A DNA stretch of 64,000 bases from Peribacillus loiseleuriae (GTDB lineage Bacteria > Bacillota > Bacilli > Bacillales > DSM-1321). Location: positions 4,431,621 to 4,495,620 of the forward strand of contig NZ_LFZW01000001.1 in assembly GCF_001183985.1 (NCBI RefSeq), given 5' to 3'. Position numbers and translations under genes: made by a program. Below the pieces are notes generated by a model. It saw nothing but the letters and a program-made list of their open reading frames with translations. It had not been told where the DNA came from and searched no databases. Shown here in pieces: positions 13,273 to 21,247 of this stretch (the stretch's first letter is position 1; the number at the start of each line of letters is the position of its first letter).

Positions 13273-13647
13273 ATGATTAATATTACAATCCCTACAGCAG
13301 ATCTAACCATCAAGCAGCGAAAACAAATCGCAGAAGGGGACGAGCCAATTATTCCTGATATTTACGGTTTTATTGATTTTCACCTGATTCCAAGAGATAA
13401 AGGCGGAATCTTTACGTTCTTTAACAATGAGGGACAATTACTTTTCGTTGGGAAAGCTAGAAAGCTGCGTCAAAGAATCAAGAAGCACTTCGAGGATTCC
13501 GTTTCACCGATTAAGCTGCATAGAAACGAAGTATCCAGAATCGAGATTTGCTATGTAGAAGATCCGATGGAAAGAGAAATCTACGAGACCTTCATTATCA
13601 ATGAACTTCAAGCAAAATATAATATCGAGAAAGTGTTTTTTAAATAA
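13273..13647 (+). CDS. Small GIY-YIG domain protein (YurQ-like)
   Basis: A stand-alone GIY-YIG nuclease-fold protein of 124 residues, similar in type to the N-terminal nuclease part of UvrC and to B. subtilis YurQ. The GIY element appears as GIFTFFNNEGQLLFVGKA near residues 45-62 (GIF and FVG in place of GIY and YIG), followed by the conserved arginine of RKLRQRIKKHF. The metal-binding glutamate could be in YETFIINELQAKYN near residue 110. DNA cleavage is possible but not shown. It has the ribosome binding site GAGGAAGTG and is followed by a terminator. Confidence 0.8.
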   Translation: MINITIPTADLTIKQRKQIAEGDEPIIPDIYGFIDFHLIPRDKGGIFTFFNNEGQLLFVGKARKLRQRIKKHFEDSVSPIKLHRNEVSRIEICYVEDPMEREIYETFIINELQAKYNIEKVFFK

Positions 13648-13653
13648 TATAGG

Positions 13654-13688
13654 GAAAAAGCTGACTGCAGGAGCAATCAGCTTTTTTA
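13654..13688 (+). terminator. Terminator after the GIY-YIG gene
   Basis: AAAAAGCTGA pairs with TCAGCTTTTT across a short loop, then T-rich sequence. Confidence 0.85.
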
Positions 13689-13770
13689 TTATTGACCCAT
13701 AGCAGTTGTTAGTAAGTCACTCACTTATTTCTTCCCTCCACCCTATCACCTACTTTAAGAATGGAGAAAT

Positions 13771-14355
13771 TTATTTGTGCAGTCTCTTTATGTCTTGAAA
13801 AATACTCGAATCATCCTGTGTTTTCTTTTCATTTTCTAAAGCGGGAACTAAGGGGTTCTGAGAAGAAAAACTAGCCATCATTTGTTTAAATTGTCCAACT
13901 GTAAGCGGTTTGGCATCGTCATTCAACTCATATCCTAGATGTCCATTCGGTTCAATCGTCCCTATTTTTATATCATGAATATTATTGAGTCCTTGATTGC
14001 GCATCTGCATTTCTAACTGCTCCAACGTAAGACGTAGTTTCCTTAAGGTATCCATCTGCACCATTCCATTCTCGATAACTGTCACTGACTTCCCCGTTAA
14101 AAACTTCTCAAAGCCATTAAATTTAACTTGTAAGTATTCTAAAGCAACCAAAAACACAACAAACACTCCAGCTGCGGTGATTGCTTTACCTACACTAAAC
14201 CCAACAATCGGGTGTGCAATAATTGTTCCTATCGAAACCATTACCATCGTTTGAGATAATGTCATATGCGCAATGGATTTTCGCCCAGCTAACCTTAATA
14301 GAAGAAGGCCAGATATCATCAATACAACCGACTGCCAAATAAAAACAAGATTCAT
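13771..14355 (-). CDS. YetF/DUF421 family membrane protein
   Basis: A 194-residue protein with three N-terminal hydrophobic segments and a cytoplasmic YetF domain. The RLAGRKSIAHMTLSQTMVMVSIG stretch near residues 20-42 and the later GLNNIHDIKIGTIEPNGHLGY segment near residues 120-140 are characteristic of the family. Relatives in B. subtilis include spore-associated members, but the biochemical role is unknown. ATG with GGGGAAA upstream. It appears to be a single gene on the minus strand; no terminator is evident. Confidence 0.85.
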   Translation of the reverse strand: MNLVFIWQSVVLMISGLLLLRLAGRKSIAHMTLSQTMVMVSIGTIIAHPIVGFSVGKAITAAGVFVVFLVALEYLQVKFNGFEKFLTGKSVTVIENGMVQMDTLRKLRLTLEQLEMQMRNQGLNNIHDIKIGTIEPNGHLGYELNDDAKPLTVGQFKQMMASFSSQNPLVPALENEKKTQDDSSIFQDIKRLHK

Positions 14356-14498
14356 GTATTTCCCCTGCCTGTCAGATTCACGGATAGAGATATGATAACC
14401 ATGTTAGGATTTGCTATACTGTTCATTACTGAAACAGCTGCATAGAACCAAGGAATCAGTCGCTTAAAAAAATTATCATCTAATGCTTTTGTTTAAAA

Positions 14499-15288
14499 TC
14501 AAATGGTTGGATACACTTCATCAGGATCTGGACCTCTACGGCGGTCTTTATTTACCCCATCAATTTTCTTCATATCACTTTCTGAAAGAGAGAAGTCATA
14601 AATATCGGCATTTTGTTCGATCCTGCTCGGTGTGCTAGACTTCGGAATAATAATAGCAGCCTGCTGAAGATGCCAGCGTAATATCACTTGGGCGATACTC
14701 TTATTGTAGCGCTTCGCAATTTCTTCACTGGTTTCATCCTTCAATACATCCCCTCTTCCAAGCGAACTCCATGCTTCAACTGCAATATGATGATCATTCA
14801 AATATTTTTTGAGTGGGTATTGTGTGAGATATGGATGAATTCCAATTTGATTAACCGCTGGTATGATATGTACCTTCGTTGCTATTTTTTCAAGATGCTC
14901 GATTTGAAAATTACTAACCCCGATTGCCCGAACAAGCTTCTCATCATATAGACGTTCAAAAGCACGCCACGTATCAAAGAAATGAGCCTCACTCGGCCAA
15001 TGAACTAGTAATAAATCCAACTGAGACAATTCTAATTTCTTCATCGACCGCTCAAAAGATGAAAGTGTCGTATCATACGCCTTGCTTATCATTGTTGATC
15101 GTCGTTGTAATAAATAACTCACTGCGATCTATAGGGCTTTTCTTTAATATCCTGCCCAGCAAGCCTTCATTTTTGTATAATTGAGCTGTATCAAATGAAC
15201 GGTATCCTACCTCCAGCGCTTTATTAATCACCATTTCACCTTCTGATGGGTCTTCAATCAAATATACGCCAAAACCATGCTGCTGCAT
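14499..15288 (-). pseudogene. Aldo/keto reductase, frameshifted and N-terminally truncated
   Basis: Two overlapping frames together make one AKR. The upstream part (15073-15288) contains GFGVY, FDTAQLYKNE and SELFITT and ends NNDKQGV-stop. The downstream part resumes YDTTLSSFERSMKKL and continues with LLLVHWPSE, AIGVSNFQIEHLE and IIPKSSTPSRIEQN to the end. Removing one base near 15075-15080 would restore NNDKQGYDTTL, so this is a single +1 frameshift. A stop codon directly before the first ATG leaves out the usual N-terminal strand. The catalytic lysine expected in the ITTK motif is threonine (FITTTINN), so the protein would be inactive even without the frameshift. It is a decayed gene; a sequencing error could explain the frameshift but not the other two defects. 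Confidence 0.85.
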
Positions 15289-15541
15289 TCACACATCATT
15301 GTTCAATTAAATCTTGTCATCAAATCATTTACTCTTCTCATACTCCCCCTTATAAAAAATGTGAATTTATGGATATAACTATACTGTTCAATGTCCCTGC
15401 TATAAAGAGAAAACTCCTATAATTGAAAGTGAATTCGGGAATTTTTCACTAGTTTTTCAGATATGTTATCCTCATATAAAGGATATTTTCAACTTCGTTC
15501 TAGAAAGATAGACACAAAGAACATTTTTCTACCAAAAACCA

Positions 15542-15569
15542 TTGACTTTTTCAGAAAAATAGATAAAAT
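15542..15569 (+). promoter_or_regulatory. Putative promoter of tRNA-Ala(GGC)
   Basis: TTGACT (15542-15547), a 16-base spacer and TAAAAT (15564-15569), ending about 16 bases before the tRNA 5' end. Confidence 0.6.
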
Positions 15570-15585
15570 TAGAAATATACCTTTC

Positions 15586-15658
15586 GGGGGCTTAGCTCAG
15601 CTGGGAGAGCGTTTGGCTGGCAGCCAAAAGGTCAGCGGTTCGATCCCGCTAGTCTCCA
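15586..15658 (+). tRNA. tRNA-Ala (anticodon GGC)
   Basis: A solitary tRNA with its own promoter and terminator. The acceptor arms GGGGGCT/AGTCTCC pair with two G:U wobbles, including the G3:U70 alanine identity pair; the anticodon loop is CTGGCAG. CCA is not encoded. It complements the Ala(TGC) tRNA of the large cluster by reading GCC/GCU codons. Confidence 0.95.
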
Positions 15659-15659
15659 T

Positions 15660-15727
15660 AAAACAAAAAGAACAAATGCTCAATCTCATGACAAACAAGA
15701 GGTTGAGCATTTGTTCTTTTTGTTTTT
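15660..15727 (+). terminator. Terminator of tRNA-Ala with an unusually long stem
   Basis: A 24-base arm containing AACAAATGCTCAA is repeated in perfect inverted form after a loop of about 19 bases, and the right arm ends in a T run. It is longer than a normal Bacillus terminator stem. Confidence 0.85.
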
Positions 15728-15828
15728 TCAACGTCAATATAAATCACAAAAAAGTTAATCTTGACCAATTACATTCATCATCTTCTTTTCAAATTGTATA
15801 ATAGAAGAAGATGGAAGGAGGAATGATT

Positions 15829-16890
15829 TTGAGAAAAAAGGAAATAACGAAAAAACAGTTTGATTTTCTTGACCATGAACTAAAGTATCTTAAAAATGAA
15901 GGGATTATTTCCAAGCAAGATCAAGAAAAAATTTTACGCTCCTATATCGCAAGGACTGGATTAAGTTTCATTTCGATTTTATTAGCCATCGGGGCACTCC
16001 TTTTAGGCCTAGGGGTGTTAACCTTCATAGCGAGCAACTGGATTTATTTAAATAAAGGGGTTAAATTCCTGATTATTATTGTATGTCTTATTGGGGTGAA
16101 TTTCGCAGGGGTTAAATGGCAGACACGCTTTCCAAAAACAGCAAGAAGTCTGCATTATGTTGGTATTTTGATATTTGGAGCAGGTATTTTTCTAATTGAA
16201 CAGATGTTTAACATCAGTATTAATTTTAACAGCTCCTTTTTATTATGGGCCATCGGAACGATATTCATTGGCTACTATTTAAAAGATACCGCCATCCTTC
16301 TTTTCACTTCCGTCCTACTTTTCATTTATCTGAACGGAAGCATATTCCTTAATGAAACGTCCTACCCACTTGCCATTCTTGTATTTTTACCGGCTTTATA
16401 CGTTCTATTGAAAAAATTTGATTATCCTAAGATCCTGACCTTTTGTATTAACGCCTTAGCCATCAATACCATTGTCTTATTAGTAATGAAACTTGTGCCG
16501 AAATTCAATTTTCACAATCCAGGCACAGTCATCCTTACCATTCTGTTTATTCTGGGCATAATACTGGTGCATATTCCAGTTCCGACGAAATTACAAAGAA
16601 CCATGCATATCCAAGGACATATTTTACACGGGATCACAGCTATATTCCTTACCTTTGAATTTTCTTTATGGTTCCCTATAGCTTATTTACTTTTTCTTCT
16701 TTACCTCGTCCATAAAGGTAGTTTGACCAGCATTGTCGTAATATGTGCATTGATTTTCAGATATTATATCGACTCCTTTGACTTCCTACCAAAATCACTT
16801 ACATTTATCATCGGTGGTATGATTCTGATCGGTTTTGGCTTCTTCTTTGAAAAACAACGTAAAAAAGGAGGTAATCATCATGAAGAGTAA
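15829..16890 (+). CDS. DUF2157 family multi-helix membrane protein
   Basis: A 353-residue integral membrane protein with a soluble N-terminal helix-turn segment (KKQFDFLDHELKYLKNEGIISKQDQEKIL) and about eleven hydrophobic segments, including LAIGALLLGLGVLTFIASNW; this is the DUF2157 layout. Function unknown. In-frame starts at ATG 15811 and ATG 15823 overlap or touch the strong AAGGAGG at 15815-15821, so I chose TTG 15829, seven bases beyond it. It overlaps the next gene by 11 bases, and the pair DUF2157-GDYXXLXY recurs in many bacteria, so the two products probably act together in the membrane. Confidence 0.85.
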   Translation: MRKKEITKKQFDFLDHELKYLKNEGIISKQDQEKILRSYIARTGLSFISILLAIGALLLGLGVLTFIASNWIYLNKGVKFLIIIVCLIGVNFAGVKWQTRFPKTARSLHYVGILIFGAGIFLIEQMFNISINFNSSFLLWAIGTIFIGYYLKDTAILLFTSVLLFIYLNGSIFLNETSYPLAILVFLPALYVLLKKFDYPKILTFCINALAINTIVLLVMKLVPKFNFHNPGTVILTILFILGIILVHIPVPTKLQRTMHIQGHILHGITAIFLTFEFSLWFPIAYLLFLLYLVHKGSLTSIVVICALIFRYYIDSFDFLPKSLTFIIGGMILIGFGFFFEKQRKKGGNHHEE

Positions 16891-17419
16891 GCCACTTTTC
16901 CAACCACTTATCATATTTTCCATTCCAGTCTTAATCTTAATAATCATGGCGACACCTCCCGTCTTGACGATTTTGACCGGAAAAGAAATCAAAATACAAA
17001 CCGCCCCAGTTGATCCGACAGATTTATTCAGGGGTAGCTATGTGGATTTACAGTACGAGATTGAGTCCGTTAAACTGTCACAGCTAGATGACTCGATTAT
17101 TTCCGATTTTAAAAGGGCATATATTTATGATTACAAAAAAGTGTATGTACGGCTAAAACAAGACAGCGATGGTCTATACAAGGTCGACTTTGTAACAAAA
17201 GAAAAACCTAGCCATGGCATATATCTAAAAGGAAAATTAGAAATTCCGTATGACCTAAAAAACGCCGCTACAATTCAAGTTAAGTACGGTTTAGACAATT
17301 ATTACGCACCCGAAGAAATGGCAAAAGAAATAGAAACTAAAGCCTCTGTTAAACCTGCAGTGGCCTTGATAAAAGTGAAAAATGGGCATGCAGTATTGAC
17401 GAAAATCATTGTCGAGTAA
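16880..17419 (+). CDS. GDYXXLXY domain membrane-anchored protein
   Basis: A 179-residue protein with one N-terminal hydrophobic segment (LIIFSIPVLILIIMATPPV) and an extracytoplasmic domain. Residues near 50-60 read DLFRGSYVDLQYEI, a GSYxxLxY form of the GDYxxLxY signature. The ATG at 16880 has AAGGAGGT upstream, and the gene overlaps the DUF2157 gene, so translation is coupled. Function unknown; it is expected to form a membrane pair with its neighbour. A strong terminator follows. Confidence 0.85.
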   Translation: MKSKPLFQPLIIFSIPVLILIIMATPPVLTILTGKEIKIQTAPVDPTDLFRGSYVDLQYEIESVKLSQLDDSIISDFKRAYIYDYKKVYVRLKQDSDGLYKVDFVTKEKPSHGIYLKGKLEIPYDLKNAATIQVKYGLDNYYAPEEMAKEIETKASVKPAVALIKVKNGHAVLTKIIVE

Positions 17420-17479
17420 TTGAACAAATTTAACATATGGTGAAATTTCAATTAGTACTAGTTTCTTCATTCGCAACTA

Positions 17480-17512
17480 GCAAAAAGAGCGTCGGAATGA
17501 CGCTCTTTTTGC
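17480..17512. terminator. Bidirectional terminator between convergent genes
   Basis: CAAAAAGAGCGTC GGAAT GACGCTCTTTTTG: a 13-base stem with T runs at both ends, shared by the GDYXXLXY gene (+) and the NlpC/P60-like gene (-). Confidence 0.92.
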
Positions 17513-17530
17513 CCTTAATAATAGAGATCT

Positions 17531-18010
17531 TTACTCAATAATCCTTTTAGCCCCTATATATCGATCCTTCCAGTATTTATCGCTCATTTTTACAATCTTT
17601 ACACCTTTTGTAGTGCTCCCAACAAATGTGCCATCCCCATTAAAGATTCCAACAAAAGAAACTTTTCCTTTTTCACCTGTTGCATAAAACACTAAATCAC
17701 CTGTTTTTAAGTCTTTTTGCTGAACAGCTTTACCCGTTTTATATTGTTCAGTACTTGTTCTCGGTATCTTCATTTCTGTCGCTGCATCTTGATAAATATA
17801 CTGTGTAAACCCACTTGCATCAAATCCTTCAGGGGTCGTTCCACCATATTTATATGGACTTCCCACATAGTCACCTGCTACAGCTGTAACTTCATCGCCA
17901 TAGTTGATAGTTGCTGATGCATTAGCTGGTCCAAAAATAAACGCTACTACCAATGCCACAAATGATAATGCTACTACAAGCCATTTTGAAACTGGTAAAC
18001 TAATACTCAT
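17531..18010 (-). CDS. Exported NlpC/P60-fold protein lacking catalytic residues
   Basis: A 159-residue protein with a signal peptide (KWLVVALSFVALVVAFIFG, cleavage expected near ANASA) and one NlpC/P60 (C40 peptidase) domain. Active members read FDCSGF and VSHVGIY; here the sequence reads FDASGF (Cys to Ala) and VSFVGIF (His to Phe), and the third site usually in FIHAS is FVGST. The rest of the fold is kept: GSPYKYGGTTPEGFD, IPRTSTEQY, LKTGDLVFY and KYWKDRYIGAKRI. It is therefore probably a cell-wall-binding pseudoenzyme rather than an endopeptidase. ATG 18010 follows AGGAGGAAGAAGG; the open frame reaches back to 18043 but that part contains the ribosome binding site. Confidence 0.88.
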   Translation of the reverse strand: MSISLPVSKWLVVALSFVALVVAFIFGPANASATINYGDEVTAVAGDYVGSPYKYGGTTPEGFDASGFTQYIYQDAATEMKIPRTSTEQYKTGKAVQQKDLKTGDLVFYATGEKGKVSFVGIFNGDGTFVGSTTKGVKIVKMSDKYWKDRYIGAKRIIE

Positions 18011-18359
18011 CCTTCTTCCTCCTATTTTGAAACTGAAACGCACTTTTAAATATATGATGGATTTTCGCTTTGATACCTAGAATTTCGTTTTCTCTCTCCA
18101 ATTTTTTATGTACAAAACTTCTAAGGTCCGACACATCATTTCTACTTAGTTCGTTCTTTCTTCTACCCTATATAAAAACTCTTGTTCTTCATTCAGTTGA
18201 ACGTGGTAACTGACTCTTTATTTAGTTGTTGCCTTACCTTTATTTGTTTTTAATTAATTAGCATTCGTTAGTTGTTTTTTAAATTTGCATCCGTTTCAGT
18301 GAACAAATTACAATAGGAAATTTCGTTTTATCACACTAGAGTCATCCTTACGCACGAAC
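18011..18359. other. AT-rich spacer with no gene; ends in an unexplained plus-strand terminator
   Basis: No credible reading frame is visible on either strand. It carries the promoter of the NlpC/P60-like gene, and it is followed by a plus-strand terminator that belongs to no annotated gene, so a small plus-strand transcript is possible. Confidence 0.35.
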
Positions 18360-18392
18360 GTCGCTTCTATACCAGAAGCGACTGTTTTTTTT
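18360..18392 (+). terminator. Orphan terminator on the plus strand
   Basis: GTCGCTTCT ATACC AGAAGCGAC followed by TGTTTTTTTT. The T run is on the plus strand, where no gene precedes it; on the minus strand it is the nearest hairpin after the CotB-like gene but lacks a T tail. Confidence 0.7.
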
Positions 18393-18397
18393 GTATA

Positions 18398-18958
18398 TTA
18401 TTTTTTCTCTGATTTATTATCCTTACTTTTTTTTGACTTTTCATCCGATTTATTGTCCTTATTTTTCCCTGATTTTTCTTCTGATTTATTATCTTTATTA
18501 TTCCCTGACTTTTCATCCTCATTCTTTTGTTTTTCTACTTTTACCCCATAACTAATACTGCGTATATGAAACATTGCCAAGCGAATAACTTCTTCGTTAA
18601 AAATTAGCGTAATGAATTCATCATTAATATCAAAAAGTACCCCTTCAAGCTTCTCAGGTCCGCCGCGGTTAATGTTCACCCATTGAGATTTCAGATCACC
18701 TAGTAAACTTTTAAATGTAGGAGCCGTTTTATAAGAAAAGCCTTCAGGGATCTCTAGATTAAATTCTAATCCTTTTTTCACGTTTTCAGTAATACTCTTT
18801 ATATGATCTGTTTTATAGTAAACAACACCTTCTTGCTCAGTTAATATAGCTAAATGGTCATCTGTAATGCCTAATAATATTCCTATCCGAGATTCCGGCC
18901 CGCCTCGATCTATCCTGAGAACTTTACCAATCATATGAGTAAACAATTCCTTATTCAT
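18398..18958 (-). CDS. CotB-like spore coat protein
   Basis: A 186-residue protein with two copies of the CotB-type domain: RIDRGGPESRIGILLGITDD near residue 16 and NINRGGPEKLEGVLFDIND near residue 95, each followed by a strand pair and a KSI or RSI motif (HIKSITE, HIRSISYG). B. subtilis CotB has the same RGGPES repeats and a serine-rich tail phosphorylated under CotH control. Here the last 45 residues are a charged repeat of the form NKDNKSEEKSGK, three copies. It is shorter than B. subtilis CotB, which has an additional repeat. ATG with GGAAGGGGC upstream. Mother-cell expression is expected but no sigma-K promoter was confirmed. Confidence 0.8.
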   Translation of the reverse strand: MNKELFTHMIGKVLRIDRGGPESRIGILLGITDDHLAILTEQEGVVYYKTDHIKSITENVKKGLEFNLEIPEGFSYKTAPTFKSLLGDLKSQWVNINRGGPEKLEGVLFDINDEFITLIFNEEVIRLAMFHIRSISYGVKVEKQKNEDEKSGNNKDNKSEEKSGKNKDNKSDEKSKKSKDNKSEKK

Positions 18959-19225
18959 AATGTTGCCCCTTCCATATAATCATTTTCACTTTATCTATAT
19001 GTGTCATACCATGACGTTGTGCCATGTTAAATATCTATATACTTAGAATAGGCATAGGAAATACAAATAAATGTGTAGGTACTCCATCCAACTATATTGT
19101 AAATTTAGGTAGTTCCTGTAGTTAAATGAGTGTAATAATGAACGAACTGAATTATGATCCGAATGTTGGATACTAATAATTAGTCCCTATTCGTTTATTT
19201 GTATGCCTTCAATTACAAGACCCGT

Positions 19226-19280
19226 ATAAAGTGAAACGTCAATCAGCAGGGGTTTTACTGCCCATTAATACAGGATAAAA
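19226..19280 (+). repeat. Family-1 repeat, short copy
   Basis: One end reads ATAAAGTGAAACGTCAATCA and the other CTGCCCATTAATACAGGATA, joined with almost no middle section. It lies just before the cold-shock terminator. Confidence 0.75.
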
Positions 19281-19283
19281 TAA

Positions 19284-19319
19284 AAAAACCAGACTCTAAT
19301 TAAAGAGTCTGGCTTTTTA
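19284..19319 (-). terminator. Terminator of the cold-shock gene
   Basis: AGCCAGACTCTTTAATTAGAGTCTGG on the minus strand followed by seven T, directly downstream of the csp stop codon. Confidence 0.88.
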
Positions 19320-19330
19320 TGTTTTAATTA

Positions 19331-19531
19331 TTATGCTTTTTGAACGTTTGTAGCTTGGGGTCCACGTTGACCTTGTTCTACTTCAAAAGTTACTTTTTGA
19401 CCTTCGTCTAATGATTTGAATCCTTCACTTTGAATAGCAGAGAAGTGTACGAATACGTCGTCTCCATTTTCACGCTCGATAAATCCAAAACCTTTTTCTG
19501 CATTAAACCATTTAACTGTACCTTGTTCCAT
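19331..19531 (-). CDS. Cold-shock protein (CspB/CspD type)
   Basis: A 66-residue single-domain OB-fold nucleic-acid chaperone. RNP1 (KGFGFIER) and RNP2 (VFVHFSAI) are intact, with the family start [14 protein letters not shown] and the end [10 protein letters not shown]. Such proteins melt RNA structure at low temperature and in stationary phase. The ATG follows AGGAGGCAAC. The long AT-rich upstream region (more than 150 bases) fits the structured 5' leader common in csp genes, but I cannot show a cold-responsive fold by eye. Which paralogue it is (B, C or D) is undecided. Confidence 0.95.
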   Translation of the reverse strand: MEQGTVKWFNAEKGFGFIERENGDDVFVHFSAIQSEGFKSLDEGQKVTFEVEQGQRGPQATNVQKA

Positions 19532-20103
19532 TTTTGTTGCCTCCTAGTGTGAAAAACACACAATGTATTACTATCCCTGCCCAAAGTGATCATTAAGACG
19601 AAAAGTTGAACTTATACAATCCTTTTCACCGAACAAAAATAATTCTTCTTTATCATAACAGGTAATGTAAACAATAGCAAATCATTTCACATGATTATTC
19701 ATTCTACTTTTTTTAACCTGTATTCAATTTATGACGAACTGCTATTTTTATTGATTTATTCACAATACCAAAATGGATGAGCTAAGTATTAGTAAGTGCA
19801 GCAAATAAAAGCACCCATATAGCAAATGTTTTTCTCACAAATTAGCTAATTCGTTCTAAAGTTTTTATAATAACCAAAACCCTTCCGTATATTTAATATC
19901 TCGATATAGTATATAATAAAGGTTTAACGAACATAATATTCAAAACATTTAAATTCAAAAGAATATTTGTTGGCAGTTTCATTTTTCATAAGACATATAT
20001 TCTTATGAAACACATTTTATTCAAGGCGTGATAGTTTATTCTAGGATACTTTTTTTGTACTGGCACAAACTAAACAAGTCAGTATTGAAAGGAGTGAATG
20101 AGC
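19532..20103. other. Long AT-rich intergenic region
   Basis: It carries the leader and promoter of the cold-shock gene on the minus side and the promoter of the following small gene on the plus side (TATAAT-like sequence near 19910). No reading frame with a ribosome binding site was found. Confidence 0.4.
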
Positions 20104-20271
20104 ATGAGTCGTGGTAAACATCTTAATCACAAAGAAAAAGGACATCCTGGAAACTTCCCTGCAAATAGCTTGAGTGAGGAGAAAGAGCACAGTCAACAGC
20201 TTGAACAAGTTGAAGATATTGTTACACACGAAGCATTTAAAAATCGGGTAAAAGAGGACGAATTGCCTTAG
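20104..20271 (+). CDS. Small hydrophilic protein of unknown function (55 aa)
   Basis: The frame starts at ATG with AAAGGAGTGAATGAGC upstream and encodes MSRGKHLNHKEKGHPGNF, continuing to a charged helix EEKEHSQQLEQVEDIV and ending VKEDELP. It has no membrane segment or known motif. The strong ribosome binding site and the terminator that follows make it a real gene. Its composition resembles small hydrophilic spore-associated proteins, but I cannot assign a family. Confidence 0.7.
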   Translation: MSRGKHLNHKEKGHPGNFPANSLSEEKEHSQQLEQVEDIVTHEAFKNRVKEDELP

Positions 20272-20294
20272 ATTATTACCTATATGCAAATTCT

Positions 20295-20335
20295 AAAAAG
20301 GTCATAATTGTCACTCTCGATGATTATGGCCTTTT
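20295..20335 (+). terminator. Terminator of the 55-aa gene
   Basis: AAAGGTCATAAT pairs with ATTATGGCCTTTT across an 11-base loop. Confidence 0.8.
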
Positions 20336-20360
20336 ATATTTAATTTTGTAACAACAAAGA

Positions 20361-20483
20361 GAGGTTGTCCCAAAAAGGTCTGAAGTCACATACTATACAT
20401 CGTTTAATGAGTCATGTTCGCGTCTTAAACGATATATATAGTAGATGTGGAGTCTGACTCTTTCGTCATGGGACAACCCCTTC
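20361..20483. repeat. Family-2 long inverted repeat
   Basis: Outer arms GAGGTTGTCCC / GGGACAACCCC, inner arms AAAGGTCTGAAGTCACATACTAT... / ...TAGTAGATGTGGAGTCTGACTCTTT, and a central ATCGTTTAA / TTAAACGAT. It lies between the convergent 55-aa and 43-aa genes. Confidence 0.8.
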
Positions 20484-20498
20484 TAAACTTACGCAGTT

Positions 20499-20630
20499 TT
20501 ACTTGTTTTCAGATTCATTTTTTCTCGTACCTTCAGCTAATTGCTCAAAAGAATTGACTTTACCATGTGGGTTTTGCGACTGCTTCCGCTCTCTCCATTG
20601 TCGTTCTTCTTGTCGTTTAGATTGAGTCAT
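20499..20630 (-). CDS. Small basic protein of unknown function (43 aa)
   Basis: Begins MTQSKRQEERQWRERKQ, continues NPHGKVNSFEQLAEGTR and ends in KNESENK. A short, very hydrophilic protein with AAAGGAG upstream of the ATG. It resembles the small DUF6254-type proteins of bacilli (the SKRQ...NPHGKV pattern), which have no known function; this resemblance is from memory. Confidence 0.65.
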   Translation of the reverse strand: MTQSKRQEERQWRERKQSQNPHGKVNSFEQLAEGTRKNESENK

Positions 20631-20649
20631 TTCGATAAGTCTCCTTTAT

Positions 20650-20704
20650 ATAAAGTGAACCTTCAATCAGTGGAGGTCTTACTGCCTGTTAATGCGGCAT
20701 AAAG
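20650..20704 (+). repeat. Family-1 repeat, short copy
   Basis: Starts ATAAAGTGAACCTTCAATCA and ends CTGCCTGTTAATGCGGCATA, with no middle section. It has the same structure as the copy at 19226-19280 and sits between two small genes. Confidence 0.75.
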
Positions 20705-20866
20705 TTCATCAATTGTAAGTTAACCTTGGATTTGATTTTCATGCTGGAATCCTTTATTTATGCCGTTTCTTATAAGACGGTGAGAAGCGTTAAAACAATA
20801 AAGGCCCCACCCCTTGTATTCGGTGAAGGTATCTTTATATCTTGTATCAAGTCTGACAAATGTAAA

Positions 20867-21049
20867 TCAATGCATTCCTTTCCACTCACCTTGGTTTTTA
20901 GATGCTTTTTCTTTTTTCGCTTTATTTTTATGTGCTTGATTGGCATTTGCGCTACCAAATTCTTTAGAGAACTCTGAATCGGTTTTGCTTGAGTCGAATC
21001 CTTGTTTGTTCTTTTGATCTGCGTCATTTTTCTTTGTTCGTTTTGCCAT
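20867..21049 (-). CDS. Small lysine/asparagine-rich protein (60 aa), possibly spore-associated
   Basis: Starts MAKRTKKNDADQKNKQ after a strong AAGGAGGGG ribosome binding site. The central part SEFSKEFGSANANQAHKNK recalls the FGTEFASETNAQ repeat of gamma-type small acid-soluble spore proteins, but only one weak copy is present. Strongly basic and hydrophilic, with no membrane segment. The reading frame and ribosome binding site make it a likely gene; the spore link is an inference only. Confidence 0.6.
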   Translation of the reverse strand: MAKRTKKNDADQKNKQGFDSSKTDSEFSKEFGSANANQAHKNKAKKEKASKNQGEWKGMH

Positions 21050-21247
21050 GGATACCCCTCCTTCTTGTCTTTAGTATGAGAGTAGAAAGGAGAAATATAC
21101 CTCGATTTATAACAGATAACCTTAACAGAAATTCATAATATTTCATGTTTTTTTGATAAAAAAATAATAAGTACCAGTGTGGTTACCCTATCTGTTAAAT
21201 ACACTTTGGATTATTAGATATCAAGTTGTTATGATTGCCCTATCCAA

